From Oehlia diaphana (lineage: Eukaryota > Glomeromycota > Glomeromycetes > Glomerales > Glomeraceae), in assembly GCA_003833135.1 (NCBI GenBank), contig QZLH01000456.1, forward strand, positions 6,546 to 70,545: a stretch of 64,000 nt of DNA, read 5' to 3'. This document shows positions 24,872-36,729 of this stretch, in pieces. The position numbers were made by a program, and so were the translations under genes. How positions within the stretch are numbered: position 1 is the first letter of the stretch; the number at the start of each line of letters is the position of its first letter. Under the pieces are notes generated by a model that saw only the letters and a list, made by a program, of their open reading frames with translations, ran no database searches and was not told where the DNA came from.

Positions 24872-27339
24872 TTATTTAAAATTTTCTTTTTGTTTGGATC
24901 TTTGTAATTCCGCTTGAGATGGAGCTAAATCCAATCTATCAAATCTTTGTTCATCAAAAAATTGAGCAGAAACTTGTCTACCACCAAAAAATCTACCATT
25001 CAAATCTTTTTTTGCTCTAATCGCTGCTACAATATCCTCAAATTTTACAAATATTCGTACCGCTTCATCATCCGGTAATTTTCTGTGTGGTACCTATAAC
25101 CAAATAAAAGAAAATGTTTAATAATTATAAAAAGAGTACATTAATACAATTTATATTTTTTACCTCATAAATGAGACATCTTTCAACTGTCCCGTATTTT
25201 TCATTACATTCATCAGCTGTCTCTTCTTGAAGCGTGTCATCTACTTCACCAGGTCCAACCTATAATAATAATAACATTTAATAAAAATTTAAATAAAATA
25301 TACATCGGATATTTATCATCATCTATTACCATATTTGTTAGTAGAATTACTTTAGAGGGTAATTCGGTATTTGGAAGATTATTTGCAATAATCTCATTTT
25401 CTTTGCTATCAGATTTAGCTAAACATATTATGAAATACATTTTTAAATTTAGAATGAATAATAACAATGATAACAATAATAACAAATAATATTAATGTTA
25501 ACAAATGATTTTAATACTTGGTGGATTGTTATTGACAATAATTCCTGATCTAATATCAGTTTTTTGAACTGATAGTGGCTCACTAATACCTTGTTCGTTC
25601 TTACCCAATCCTATTTAAGGTTTTAGAATAATTAAAAACTTGAAAATTTTTAGAATATAAATTTATTTAATTTAATTTACAATACCTTGACCTTCTTGCC
25701 AGCCATATTTAGCCATCATTCTATGAGCAAAATCCTCTCCAGATCCACCAGATGTGGATTTTTGCTCGGGTGATCTACAAAGTAAAAATAACATAATTTA
25801 AACTCTAATTGTTTGGTCAAAAAAAAAAAACCTTTCAATATTTATTTAGTTCATCATATTTATTTACTTTGAAGTTTCCTCAATAGTACGATTGCTCAAT
25901 CGAGCTCTTCGTAAAAAGGCTTCTTCACCGGTCATATCTAAATCAATTTTAGCAGGCGGAGAACGAGCAACGGGAGGAGTATGAGAAACAGGGGGAGTAT
26001 TCTCTGCTTCACTCGGTGGTGAATCTTCATACAATAATGGTGGTGGAAAATAACCTATAATCCAAAGAAAAAGAAGGTTTTGTTTGTTCATAATATATAT
26101 TTAATATCCTGAATAAAATTAACAAGTCATAAATTTTACTAACGACGTGGGGAACGTCTATCGCGCTCAGGGCTCAGAGATCTTTGTCTTTTGCGTTCTT
26201 CTTGACGACGATAAATTTCATCATCTCTACGCCTCTTTTCCATTTCTTTATAATCTTCATAATCATTAGGTCGAGTAGGATCATAGTCATCTTCCAAAGA
26301 CAACTGAGCTTGCTTTTTGCCACCTTTATTTAACTGTTTTTTCTATAAACGAGAAAAAAATAATATGATTACAAGAAATACAGTATACCAAAATAATAAA
26401 CTATAAATTAGATACTAACTTTATCAAAACCACGCTGATTTCTTTGAACGTTCAAAACAGATTTGAAATCATTAACATCCTCCGAGAAAGTATTTTGTTT
26501 AGGAGGAGAAGTGGTAGAATTCGTAGCAATAGATAACCGGTTATCAATGGAAGAAGCTAAAGCCTGAGTAGGTGACGTATTATTATGGGTAGAAACAGAA
26601 GTCGAAAAGGTAGTAGTATTCGTTTGTTGCTGATTCGAAACCGATAGGTTCGCTGTAACATTAGAAGTAGTAGAATTGAAAGTAGCGGTAGTGAGGGCAG
26701 TAGCGGAAGAACTTGAAGTAGTAGGGTTCGACACCGATGGATTGGTAGTTGTAGTAGCGGGAACCGGAGGAGAGGAAATTGTAACTCGGGAGGTAAGCCT
26801 AGGTTTTGATTGTGCAACAGGTTTTCTTTGAATAGTAGGCATAAAACGCAACGTTCCAGGGGTCCAACCAGCTTGAATTTTCGACATATTGTATATAGAT
26901 AGTTTCGGGTAGTAAAATGGTAAAACGGTGCGTTTTTATTTGTTTCGGAAGTTTTGACGAAAGGTTATTTTAAAGGTGAGTGAATTTTTTTTAAACTTGG
27001 GATATTATCATTATTATTGTAACATACTACTTAAAATTTATCAAGTATAAAGTGAAAGTCTGAACAAGATCCAAATTTAATTTATTATAATATAAAGTTG
27101 CGGTATTTTATTTGGGTTTGCCAGAATCTGCTTGTACCTGGGAGAGCAGATTTAGTCGGTTTCGAAGTTGATGTAGCTGAAGTTATTTCCGATACAGACG
27201 TGGACGACGTAGTAGTACTGGTCGTGGTGGTGGTGGCATTGTTCGTGGATTTTTGTTTGGTAGTTTCTTCTTTTTCTCCAGTACCACCACCTGGTGAAGA
27301 ATGTGTTGGTGGTGGAAGGTCACCGTATAATGATGACAT
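24872..27339 (-). CDS. Splicing factor SPF45/RBM17 (G-patch + UHM), one-base frameshift
   Basis: Nine exons (minus order): 27138-27339, 26420-26871, 26144-26342, 25868-26054, 25686-25774, 25518-25611, 25330-25418, 25164-25259, 24872-25093. The N-terminus (M-S-S-L-Y-G-D-L) resembles SPF45. After Ser/Thr-rich and charged R/E regions comes a G-patch (Y-G-W-Q-E-G-Q-G-L-G-K-N-E-Q-G), then a C-terminal UHM-type RRM with D-D-E-A-V-R-I-F-V and G-R-F-F-G-G-R, the R-x-F loop that binds ULM peptides in SF3b155/U2AF65. In exon 25518-25611 a run of seven A (where six keep frame) causes an in-frame TGA within the G-patch; all flanking exons agree with six A. So this is either a sequence error or a real lesion. 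Intact length would be 542 residues. Confidence 0.88.
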
Positions 27340-27502
27340 ATTGCTTAATGGTTTAAGGTTTTCTATAAACCTTGTATATTTTATAAATCTTATAAAAGAA
27401 AAATAAATTAGAAAAAAGGATGTAATTATAAAAAAAGGCGAGTTTAAGGAATGAAATTTTTTTTTTTTTTTTTTTACAGCGGTATTAATTACAAACTATA
27501 TA

Positions 27503-27510
27503 TCATGTGA
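27503..27510. promoter_or_regulatory. E-box variant TCATGTGA upstream of SPF45
   Basis: Lies 164 bp upstream of the SPF45 start, in the 321-bp gap before the roadblock gene. It belongs to the CAYGTG class. Confidence 0.25.
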
Positions 27511-27660
27511 TCATGATTGTTTGTGACTAGCATTTAGACATAATAGATATTTCAAGAGTTTGATTGGTTGTATAAATAATAATAATAATTTTATTAAAAA
27601 AAACCCTATATATTAAATTCTCAATAAACAAAAAAAAACTTTCTATGTACTATAGAAAAA

Positions 27661-28258
27661 CTAAAATAAATTTGGCTTCTTTTCAGGATTTTGTATAACA
27701 ATAAGAAGGTATTCCTTATCTTTAATTAATAAAGGTAAATAAATAAATAAAAATACATATGTATATTTTTTTTTTTTTAAAAAAAAAAAATTAATATAAA
27801 CTAAATTGAATTCTTTACCTGGTACGATCATAATTTCGTGTTTTTTAGTTCTAACACGTAAGAACGATAGATCGTTCTAGATATAATTAAATATTAGATA
27901 ATTATTAAATTAGAATAATAATTTGTTACTTTAAATCAGGATATAACTTTCAAATTATTTAAATTGTTAAGAAAACTCACGGTTTCATCCATTTCTTTAA
28001 CACAAAAAGTTGCTTGTTCTATAAGTTTAGTAATTAAATCCGAATATTTTTTATTCAATGTAGGATCTAAATTTGATTTAATAGTTTGTCCATCTCCATT
28101 AACAATCAATACGCCTTCTACGTATTTATTATTTGTAAGTCGTTTAAAGTGTTCTTCAACTTCGACTTCAGACTAAAAAATTAAAATTAAACGTAAAACA
28201 CATCGATTATATTAAATCAATCAAGCAAAATACAGATTATGAAGAAATGAAATACCAT
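27661..28258 (-). CDS. DYNLRB: Dynein light chain, roadblock/LC7 type
   Basis: Dimeric light chain that binds the dynein intermediate chain. Four coding exons (minus order): 28256-28258, 27981-28172, 27819-27876 and 27661-27719; 103 residues, matching the roadblock family (about 96-105). The first coding exon is the ATG alone, followed at once by a GT donor. The joined start [10 protein letters not shown] matches the family's first helix. Also visible are [11 protein letters not shown], the central [16 protein letters not shown] and the C-terminal Y-L-L-I-V-I-Q-N-P. Divergent from prefoldin 6, with start codons 200 bp apart. Confidence 0.93.
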
Positions 28259-28309
28259 TATGTTAATTAAAAAGTAAAGAGTAAGAAAAAGTTTAAGACT
28301 GAAGAGACC

Positions 28310-28317
28310 TATATATA
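28310..28317 (-). promoter_or_regulatory. TATA box of the roadblock gene
   Basis: TATATATA about 52 bases upstream of the roadblock ATG on the minus strand, inside the 200-bp divergent promoter. Inverted CATATGCA words flank a CACGTG at about 28336-28380. Confidence 0.4.
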
Positions 28318-28458
28318 CACGAAAGTTTTTCAATCTGCATATGCACGTGAGTGGTACAGTCGACAAACATATGCAGGGGACTTTCATATTCACATGGCAC
28401 AAAAACTGCGGATAGATAGTGAAAAAATTTCACTTTTTACACGATTTATTTTTCAACA

Positions 28459-29149
28459 ATGGAAGCACGATTGGAAGCTTTGACTAGCGAATATCAAAAA
28501 ATTCAGAAAGGTCAAATGAGAAAGAAAATTATTTTTATTTAAATTATACACGCTTTGAGCTAATACTAATTTTGATTTTAACAGATTTGTCAAATGCTAT
28601 AGAGTCTAGGCAACGTTTAGATTCTCAATTACAAGAAAATGAGGTTGTTCAAAAGGTAAGTTATTTATGGTAGGTAAAGGATTAACTAGTCAGGACTCTT
28701 ACTAAACTATTTAGACATTTTATAATTAATTTACTCTTAGGAATTTAAATTGTTAAAGGATGATGCGAATATTTATAAATTAATTGGGCCTGTATTAGTG
28801 AAACAAGATAAAGTCGAAGCTACTACGAATGTTGATAAGCGATTAGAATACATTAAATCAGAAATGTGTGTGAATTATACATAATTACTTTTATAAGTCT
28901 TTAAATTATTATTATTTAATTTTGTGATTTGTAATTTGAATAGTCAACGCGTTGAAAAACAACTTACAGATTTAAACGAGAAATCAGAGAAAAAGAAATT
29001 GGAGGTATGTAAAAACAAACAAATAAGCAAATAAATTAATTATTAATTTAATATATACACACACACATATATATTTTTTCATATAATAGGTTATTGAACT
29101 TCAAAAAGCTTATCAAGATCAAATTCAAAAAACTTCAGCAAGTAGCTAG
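28459..29149 (+). CDS. PFD6: Prefoldin subunit 6 (beta type)
   Basis: Subunit of the hexameric chaperone that delivers actin and tubulin to CCT. Five exons: 28459-28510, 28585-28655, 28741-28865, 28944-29004 and 29090-29149; 122 residues, the family length. Two long coiled-coil helices flank the beta-hairpin core, seen as Y-K-L-I-G-P-V-L-V-K-Q-D, followed by R-L-E-Y-I. That core sequence is diagnostic for PFD6 rather than PFD2 or PFD4. The stop codon is only 38 bp from the stop of the convergent PPR gene, so the 3' UTRs must overlap. Confidence 0.95.
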
Positions 29150-29187
29150 TTTAATTAAGAATTATAATTGGTAATTTAGTCGCTTTG

Positions 29188-31292
29188 CTAATTTAATGGC
29201 GTCTCTAATATATTGAGACAATCCAATAAATCCTTTCCTTCCTGCACACTAATTATTTCATTTACCAATTGTTTAATAATAATATCTCCATAACCAACCG
29301 TATCTGATATATTCCGTACAGTATTTCTTATTATATCTTCTAATACATCTTTACTAAGAATTATTTCTTGTTTAATAACAAATTCAAATAATGTTAATCC
29401 AAACGATTTAATGTCTTTTTTGGTCTGTATAGAAGAAAATAAGTAATTAACACTAATATGATTTAGTTGAAGTCCAATTGGAGTATATTTAATCATTTCC
29501 ATGAAGCTTAATGGTCCGTATTTACATTCCGATATAGCCTTCATAAAAATATTATATAATTTAATATCCATAGGAATGTTATTTGTTCTATTCATAAATG
29601 AATCATGATAATTGGTATTATTTTTGAGAAGTTCTTGATAAAATTCCATAATTCCACGAACATCACGTAATCTTCCTAAAGTTAAAATCATTGAATTTAA
29701 TAATGATTTTTGTAATTTAATAGTTTTTGGTTTAGAAAACATTCCTTCTATTAATCTCCAAGTATATGTTCTATTATTTATTGTGTTATCATGTATTGAA
29801 TCAAATAAATTTTTATATAATGATTTTTTTGGTTCCAAATTTTTTTCCCACATCATTTCTAATATTCTCATTGACCTAAAAATATCTCCTTTCATTGTAC
29901 AATACTTTAATAATGTATTATAAATTTCTAATGGGATTTCTCCTCTAGAAATTCTATAAATTCTTAAAAAATAATCAAAGCATTTTGATATTCCATCCTT
30001 CATATTTTTCATATTATGTTGATTCTCATAAGTCAAAGATTTATTAAAAGAAAGTTTTGTACAACATATCTTTATAATTTCTTCTTGCAATCTTTTATTT
30101 TTACATAATCTATATTTTAATGTTTTATTCCAAATATCTTCTAATTTTTCATGATTTTTGCAATGTTGCAATAAGATTAAAAATGTTGTTCCATTTGGTC
30201 CAATTTTCCAATGCGACATTAATTCAATAATTATATCTGCGTTCTCTTGTATATTAGCGTCTTTTGATGAAAGACATGCTTTTAAAAGGAAATTTAGTGT
30301 AGCAGAATTTGTTTTTTCGCCTCTCGAAATAATTTTCTCTAAAAATTCAAAACATTTATATGGATCATTTGCCTTTGCTGCGGATTTTATCAACGTTGAG
30401 TAAGTTTTCACGTTAGGAAATGTACCATATTGAGACATCGTTTTATATACTAAAAAAATGGGTTTTTCTTTTTAATATTTAGTTTTTTTAAAAGAAAAAT
30501 GTAATTTCTTTTATAACTTACTGCTAATAACTTCTTCGGGCTGTCCCTTATCAGCATATATCTTAGCCATAACATTCCATACTTTAATAACAAGAGCGAC
30601 AAGTACATGTTTTCTTGAACTCATATCTACATCATGAACGAATCTAGCAAAAATAACGTTAACCAAATCCAATCTGTCATGTTTGGAGCACTGACGTAAT
30701 AAATAAGAAATTAAATCCAAATAAAATGGTTTAGTAAAATATAATGAATTAAATTTCATATAAAATGATAAAATATGTGATGATGTTAATTGATTTATTG
30801 TATCTTTTGTTATCATTTCATTAATTAGTCCAATTGCCTAAAAAAAAAATTAAATTTAATATTCCAATTTTCAAAAGAATCAGATTATATTAATTAAATA
30901 TTGACAAACCTTACTTTCACTACTTCCATTTGAGATTTTATTTTGATTTTTTCTTTACAAATTTTCGGTTTTATGTTGACATCTTCGTTTAACTGTTTTC
31001 TTAATGCTTGAATAAAAGCATTTTTATTTGGTAATGAATTATAAAAGGATAATGATGAATTACGTTTATTTTTTGTATTTTGATATTGTTTATAATATGA
31101 ATGAAAACTATTTCCGACATCATTACTGCCGTTATTGTTAGTTTCGATACTTGTCGGATAACCACGACAATTTGCTGTGTTAAATTGACGAGTATGTAAA
31201 ATTTGTGAATGATATTGTATATGCTGTCGTATTGGTTGAATTGGTTTAAATTCGAACAAAAAATATAAATTACGTATATTTAAGCTATGCAT
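29188..31292 (-). CDS. Pentatricopeptide-repeat protein, probably mitochondrial
   Basis: Three exons (minus order): 30915-31292, 30522-30837 and 29188-30449; 651 residues. The first 40 residues are rich in Arg, His, Ser and hydrophobics with almost no acid, as in mitochondrial presequences. Helical pairs then follow with the PPR register, most clearly Y-G-T-F-P-N-V-K-T-Y-S-T-L-I-K-S and W-K-I-G-P-N-G-T-T-F-L-I-L-L-Q. Further degenerate repeats run to the C-terminus. PPR proteins bind organellar RNA for processing, stability or translation; which transcript it binds cannot be read here. The exact fungal ortholog is not recognised. Divergent from ribosomal P2 (304 bp). Confidence 0.85.
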
Positions 31293-31352
31293 TTTTATGA
31301 AACAAGAGACTTTACAAAAGATGAAAAAATTTTTTTTTATCTAATCAATCAA

Positions 31353-31360
31353 TCACATGA
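31353..31360. promoter_or_regulatory. E-box variant TCACATGA between PPR and P2 genes
   Basis: A CAYGTG-class word 61 bp before the PPR start and 237 bp before the P2 start. Confidence 0.3.
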
Positions 31361-31596
31361 CAAAATAAGATTTACAATATAATTGGTCTGTATCTTCAAG
31401 GAAAAAAAGTTTTTTCATCGAGTTTTTTTTTTAAGAGCGTAATTGTTCTCTAATTAGAGTTAAAGAATTCGTATCGACTTTTGCGACAAAAAAAAATATC
31501 TCGAAAAATATTAGGTATCAAAAGAGAAATTATTTAGTTTTAAATATATGTGACAGTTTAGATTAATAAAAGAATAATAATCTTTTTTTAGTAATA

Positions 31597-32085
31597 ATGA
31601 AACACCTTGCAGCCTATTTGTTATTAAATCTCGCTGGTAAAACGCCCAACGAAAGTAGTATCAAATCTCTTCTTGATACCGTTGGTATTGAAACTGATAG
31701 CGCAAGACTTAAACAATTATTAGGAGAATTAGATGGAAAAGACATCGATGAGGTATTATTGTAAAATAGATTAATCCTTCATACTAATTTAAACGAATAG
31801 TAGTTAATTTATTAAATAATGATTTTTAAGTTGGTTAATTCAGGATTATCGAAGTTATCTTCGGTACCTACGGGCGGTGGTGCTGCAGCTAGTGGTGGTG
31901 CTGCAGCTGGTACCGATGCCACTGCTGAAGCTGCTCCCGCTGAAGATGCTAAGAAAGAAGAAGAGAAAGAAGAATCCGATGAGGTAATTAATATATTTAA
32001 TTTATTAAAAATCTAAATTGTAAATTCTGAATTCTTATCTCTTTTATTATAATCGTAGGATATGGGATTCGGTCTTTTCGATTAA
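31597..32085 (+). CDS. RPP2: 60S acidic ribosomal protein P2
   Basis: Stalk protein that recruits translational GTPases to the large subunit. Three exons: 31597-31752, 31831-31983 and 32059-32085; 111 residues. M-K-H-L-A-A-Y-L-L-L begins the helical dimerisation domain, as in P2 rather than P1. A Gly/Ala hinge follows, then an acidic Lys/Glu stretch and the invariant C-terminal tail E-S-D-E-D-M-G-F-G-L-F-D. The last nine codons form their own 27-base exon. It lies upstream of UBP6 in the same orientation, 438 bp between coding regions. Confidence 0.97.
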
Positions 32086-32440
32086 AAGTGATCTGATGAT
32101 GCCAAGTATACCGTACTTTATTAGTAACATGTTTTAAAAAGCAAAAAAATTGCTGAATATATGAAGAGAAAATTAAATTTAAATAAAACTTGTCAAAGAT
32201 TCTAATTATTATTATCACGTAAAATTGGTGTTTTATATAAATTATATGCAATTCTAGTAAAATTGCGCTTTTTACTAATCACCCAGTAACTAATCTTACT
32301 TAAAACCATTCCTTGATTTACTATGTCATAAAAGATTAAATTTTTTCTAAATGGTTGAACGTGTCTGTTGCGTGCTTTGTTTTTCGTGTTGGAATATCTG
32401 CTGATAAATTTGCTTGTCCATTTACGGACATGTATCAAAG

Positions 32441-32448
32441 TCACGTGA
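32441..32448. promoter_or_regulatory. TCACGTGA E-box upstream of UBP6
   Basis: Exact palindrome 76 bases before the UBP6 start codon. Confidence 0.4.
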
Positions 32449-32523
32449 TTTGTTCAAATAATGACTGATATCTGTAAAAATCAATTCTTTTTAAATTCGA
32501 TTCGCAACCAAAACAAGTCGGAA

Positions 32524-35002
32524 ATGCCGTTAGTTAAAGGTTTGTTATCAATACTTTTTGATTATTAATTAAAATTTTCTTTCTTGACTTTTACTTCTTC
32601 GCTCCTCTTTGTTATAGTTAATGTTAAATGGAATAAAACTGACTATGAATTGGAAGCTGATACTGATGATTCTGTTGAATTACTTAAGACTCAGCTGTAC
32701 ACCATGACAGGTGTACAACCTGACAGACAAAAGCTCTTGTTTAAAGGAAAAACCTTGACGGTAATTTATATTCTTTTATTAATCAAGCGTTCTTTTTTAT
32801 TTAATATTTATTGTACATTTATTATTAATTTACTATTTCCTATATAGGAGAATACTGATTTAAACACTTTGAATATTAAAGAGGTTTGGATTTTATCATT
32901 TTCGGTTTTGTTTATTAAAAATTAACGTATATCTTTATACATGTCTTATATAGGGCAGCAAATTCATGGTATGATAATTGATTCATGTAAATCTTTGAGA
33001 TATTACTAGTATTGATCTGTACTATAATATATTTTTAGATGATGGGAACAATTGGTGAATTGCCAAAAGAACCAGAAAATAAAACTTTATTTATTGAAGA
33101 TATGTCGGATAAACAATTGGCAGAAACCGTATGAATTTGAATTTGTGTAATCCTATCATTTAGTTAAATCTATTTATTTAATTTCATCTATTAAATAATA
33201 TAATCGTTATAGTTAAAGTTACCATCTGGTCTCCGAAATCTCGGTAACACTTGTTATATGAATTCAACCTTACAATGTCTTCGAGTAATGCCAGAATTGC
33301 AGGAGTCTCTGAATAGGTGAAACATAATTTTTATAATAATAAATCATCATCTATTAAGAAAAGTAATAGTTAATGTTTACGTATCTATCATCATAGTTTT
33401 ACAAGTGGATCTTCTGCTGCTGCTGCTGCTAATAACCTTACAACCTCTTTGCGCGATCTTTATCGTAATATGAGTCAAACCACTGAAGGTGCTACTCCAC
33501 TTAATTTTCTTCAGGTAATTTAACTTTAATTTAATTTTTTTTAAAAGTTTTAGTACTTATTATTATAATTATTATTATTATTATTAGATACTTAGAAATG
33601 TTTTCCCTCAATTTGCTCAACGAAATGCTACTGGTTTTATGCAGCAAGATGCCGAAGAATGTTGGAGCCAAATTGTGTCTAGTCTGAAACAAGCAAATAT
33701 CCCTATACCAAACCAAGATTCTAGTTTGTCATCAGAAGGTGAAACAACATCGGGATCATTTATTGATCGTTACATGACAGGAGAATTTACTTCGACGTAA
33801 GTATAATCTTTTATAATTATTTATATTAATTTATATGTTCACATTATATTAGAAACGATTATTAAAATTACTTTTTTAGTCTTAAATGTGAAGAAGCCCT
33901 CGAAGAGGAAGCTACTATTACAAAAGAAAATTTTACAAAATTAAACTGTCATATCTCAAAAACCATAAATTATATGCAAAATGGAATTCTGGAGGTACGC
34001 TGTTTAAATTCTTATAAAACAATCTTTCTAAAAGTCTTTAATTTTAATTATCAACTCATCTGTTTACTTAGGATTTAGATGAACAGATTGAAAAAAATTC
34101 TCCTACATTAGGAAGAACGGCAATTTATAATAAAATTTCACGTATAAGTCGGTTGCCATCATACCTTACGGTACAATTTGTAAGATTTTTTTGGAAAGCT
34201 GACGTAAATGTTAAAGCTAAAATTTTACGTAAAGTAAAATTTCCAATGGAACTTGATGCTACAGACTTTTGTACTGATGAATTAAAAAATAAAATTTTAC
34301 CACTTAAAAATCGTTTACGCGAATTGGAAAAAGAAAGAGAAAGTGCAAAGGTGTTATTATTGTACGATTTTTATTTGATCAATGATTTACAGTATTGAAC
34401 TTTTGTTTAAAAAAAAAACTCTACTTTAGAAAAAAGCAAAACTTGCAATCGATAATGATGATCAAGGTTTAGCGGATTCAAAAAATGATGAAACAACATA
34501 TGTGGAGGAGCTCAAAAAGCTTATTGATCCTGACCTAAATAAAGATATTGGTGCTAATGTTTCAGGATTATATGATCTTTGTGCAGTTCTTACCCACATC
34601 GGAAGATCAGCTGAATCTGGTAAGTAAGAAGTTTTGCCCTAATTTAATGGTAATTTTTATTAATTTAATGAAATTATAATTTTAGGACATTATATGGGAT
34701 GGGTGCGTAAAGATAATTCTGGTATGTTAATAGTTATTTTTATTATAATTCGAAATTTAGTAATTTTGTTAACATTTCTATTTATTTACAGATGATTGGA
34801 TTCAATATGATGATGACAAAGTTAAAATCGTATCGCAAGAAGATATTCAAAAATTGGACGGAGGAGGTAACAAAAAATTTGAATGTTCTAATTTTCCTTA
34901 CGAAATTTTAGTTTTTTTTTCTAAATTTATTTAATTCACCGCGATATAGGTGATTGGCATACGGCATATATTTTATTGTATCGGTCAAAAAAGATTGCGT
35001 AA
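32524..35002 (+). CDS. UBP6: Proteasome-associated deubiquitinase Ubp6/USP14
   Basis: Trims ubiquitin chains on the 26S proteasome. Fourteen exons: 32524-32539, 32618-32760, 32848-32883, 32954-32968, 33039-33128, 33213-33316, 33397-33514, 33588-33796, 33880-33994, 34072-34350, 34430-34619, 34686-34721, 34792-34866, 34950-35002; 492 residues, as in the family. An N-terminal ubiquitin-like domain (about 1-75) binds the proteasome. The USP domain has the Cys box G-N-T-C-Y-M-N-S, the Q-Q-D-A-E-E-C-W box and the His box G-H-Y-M-G-W-V-R, with G-D-W-H-T-A-Y-I-L-L-Y near the end. The fourth exon is only 15 bases (G-S-K-F-M). Confidence 0.96.
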
Positions 35003-36729
35003 TTCGGTTTACTTGATATTTTTTTTTTGAATATAGGTTTGAAATAAAAAATATAAAGAGTTATTTGATACGACCTAATAACAAGATTTTATAATGATAT
35101 TCGATCGTCTTTGGTTGATCAACCAATGAAACATGTGATCAAAATGCCGATCAATTAAAAACTTGGCATAAATTAATATATAAAACATACTTGATAATTA
35201 AAAGAAGTACTTATTATAGAAGGGAAAAAACTGGATTATTTTTGTTGTTGATCCATTGGTAAAAATATGATAAATATGTGAAATACTCATTTCCTATCTA
35301 GATCTATAGCCTAGTTTAGTAATTTAGGTATATGCTATTATTACGCGATAAATTGTTTACTGTAAACAAATACTCACATTTTCGCATTTCGTACTCAATT
35401 TCGTCATTTCATCGCCTTTGAAAAAATTTTTTACTTCTTTTTCTACATGTGATTTATCACATGATACACTTCAGTAATGTTGACGATTTAGATAATAATA
35501 GAAATCTCGCTGTGATAGACAATTTTCATAGTAGTATAGATAGAAACCAAAACGTTTTAAATTTTTATCATCTATATAGAATTAGGATTTTCAAAAATAA
35601 TTGTGTTCTTAAAACATTTTGGTACTGGCATGTATGATATTAATAGCAAGACTGGCCTGCCTGTCTGGATACTGGTAGTTCACTAGTCGTAGATAGAGAA
35701 ACTAGTTTTTCTTTTTTTTTCGTTTGTTTTTTATTACGCATCGGTTAAAGTACTCAGCATGGAAAAAAGAAAAAATTTCGGAGAGATTCCGGTAAAGCAT
35801 AGAAATTAGGTTTTTTAACCGGAGCATGTGACCGGGTTTATTTTGTAATTTTGAATAAAATCTCCGGCATTTGTTAGAATAGATTTTCCACGTTGGTACT
35901 TTTTAGCGTTTATTTCGTTTCTTTTTCGGTTAATTCCTACTTTGGTTATATAATTATATTTTGCTTTGTTGTTGATTCTTTTATTGATCCTTTTGTTTTG
36001 CTTCATTTTGACCCTTGATTTTGATTTTTTTGGTTTTTTTTCATTAAATAATCCTTTCATTTTTGTTTTGATTCATTTTCGGATTTCTCCACTAGTTTAA
36101 AATTATTAAATTATTTCTGGATTTTTGTAAATCATCCGTCCATTCCGTAAAGTATTTTGTTCAAAGTCAAGTTATTAAGTAAAAAGTTCTTGCTCTGCGT
36201 GAAATGACATTTTATAGACATTAACCTTTTTACTAAATAAGGAGGTCTGCCAAGGCGCACATTATAAATTTGAGGGAAAAGCCCAAGATTTTTTTTTGTT
36301 TCATTTTTTTTTTAATTACACAGCATTCCAATTTATTGCAATGTTACAACCTCTAAAAATCTTTTTTTTTTATTACGGGATACTGTATATATTAATGTAC
36401 CACAATTATCATTTGATGTAACACCGTCATGTCACATGATCTTAAATTCGGATGACGTGATATTAAAGCTAACCATTTTAGGCATTTGCTACTTGTATTT
36501 GTGTCTATGATATCCAAATAAAATTTATAACAACGTCCGAGCAGCTATATATCAATTACAACTTCGTTTCTCCGTTCTCCTTTCTTCTCTTTACTTTTAC
36601 AGTGCTTGTCGTTTTTTTTTTTTGGTTTTTTTTTTCACTACACCTTTATAAAACCACTTTACAAAATTTTCCTTCAGAGTTTTTTTAATATATAACTTAA
36701 AATCCGCGTCTTTTTGTATTTTAGTATAA
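35003..36729. other. Intergenic between UBP6 and XMAP215
   Basis: 1.7 kb without a supported gene. Two small open frames (35449-35637 plus; 35815-36060 minus, very basic) lack conserved features. Several CAYGTG words occur (TCACATGA at 35457-35464 and 36432-36439), together with a TATA-like word near 36546 and pyrimidine-rich leader sequence just before the XMAP215 start. Confidence 0.55.
36432..36439. promoter_or_regulatory. E-box variant TCACATGA upstream of XMAP215
   Basis: CAYGTG-class word 291 bp upstream of the start codon. Confidence 0.25.

Noticed and set aside
25570..25611. A 41-base intron inside the SPF45 G-patch exon to explain the stop codon
   Set aside because: It would remove conserved G-patch residues and is shorter than other introns here; a single extra A explains all flanking frames.
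35815..36060. Basic 81-codon minus-strand ORF between UBP6 and XMAP215
   Set aside because: Lys/Asn/Arg-rich by composition, no recognisable motif, and lies in probable promoter sequence.
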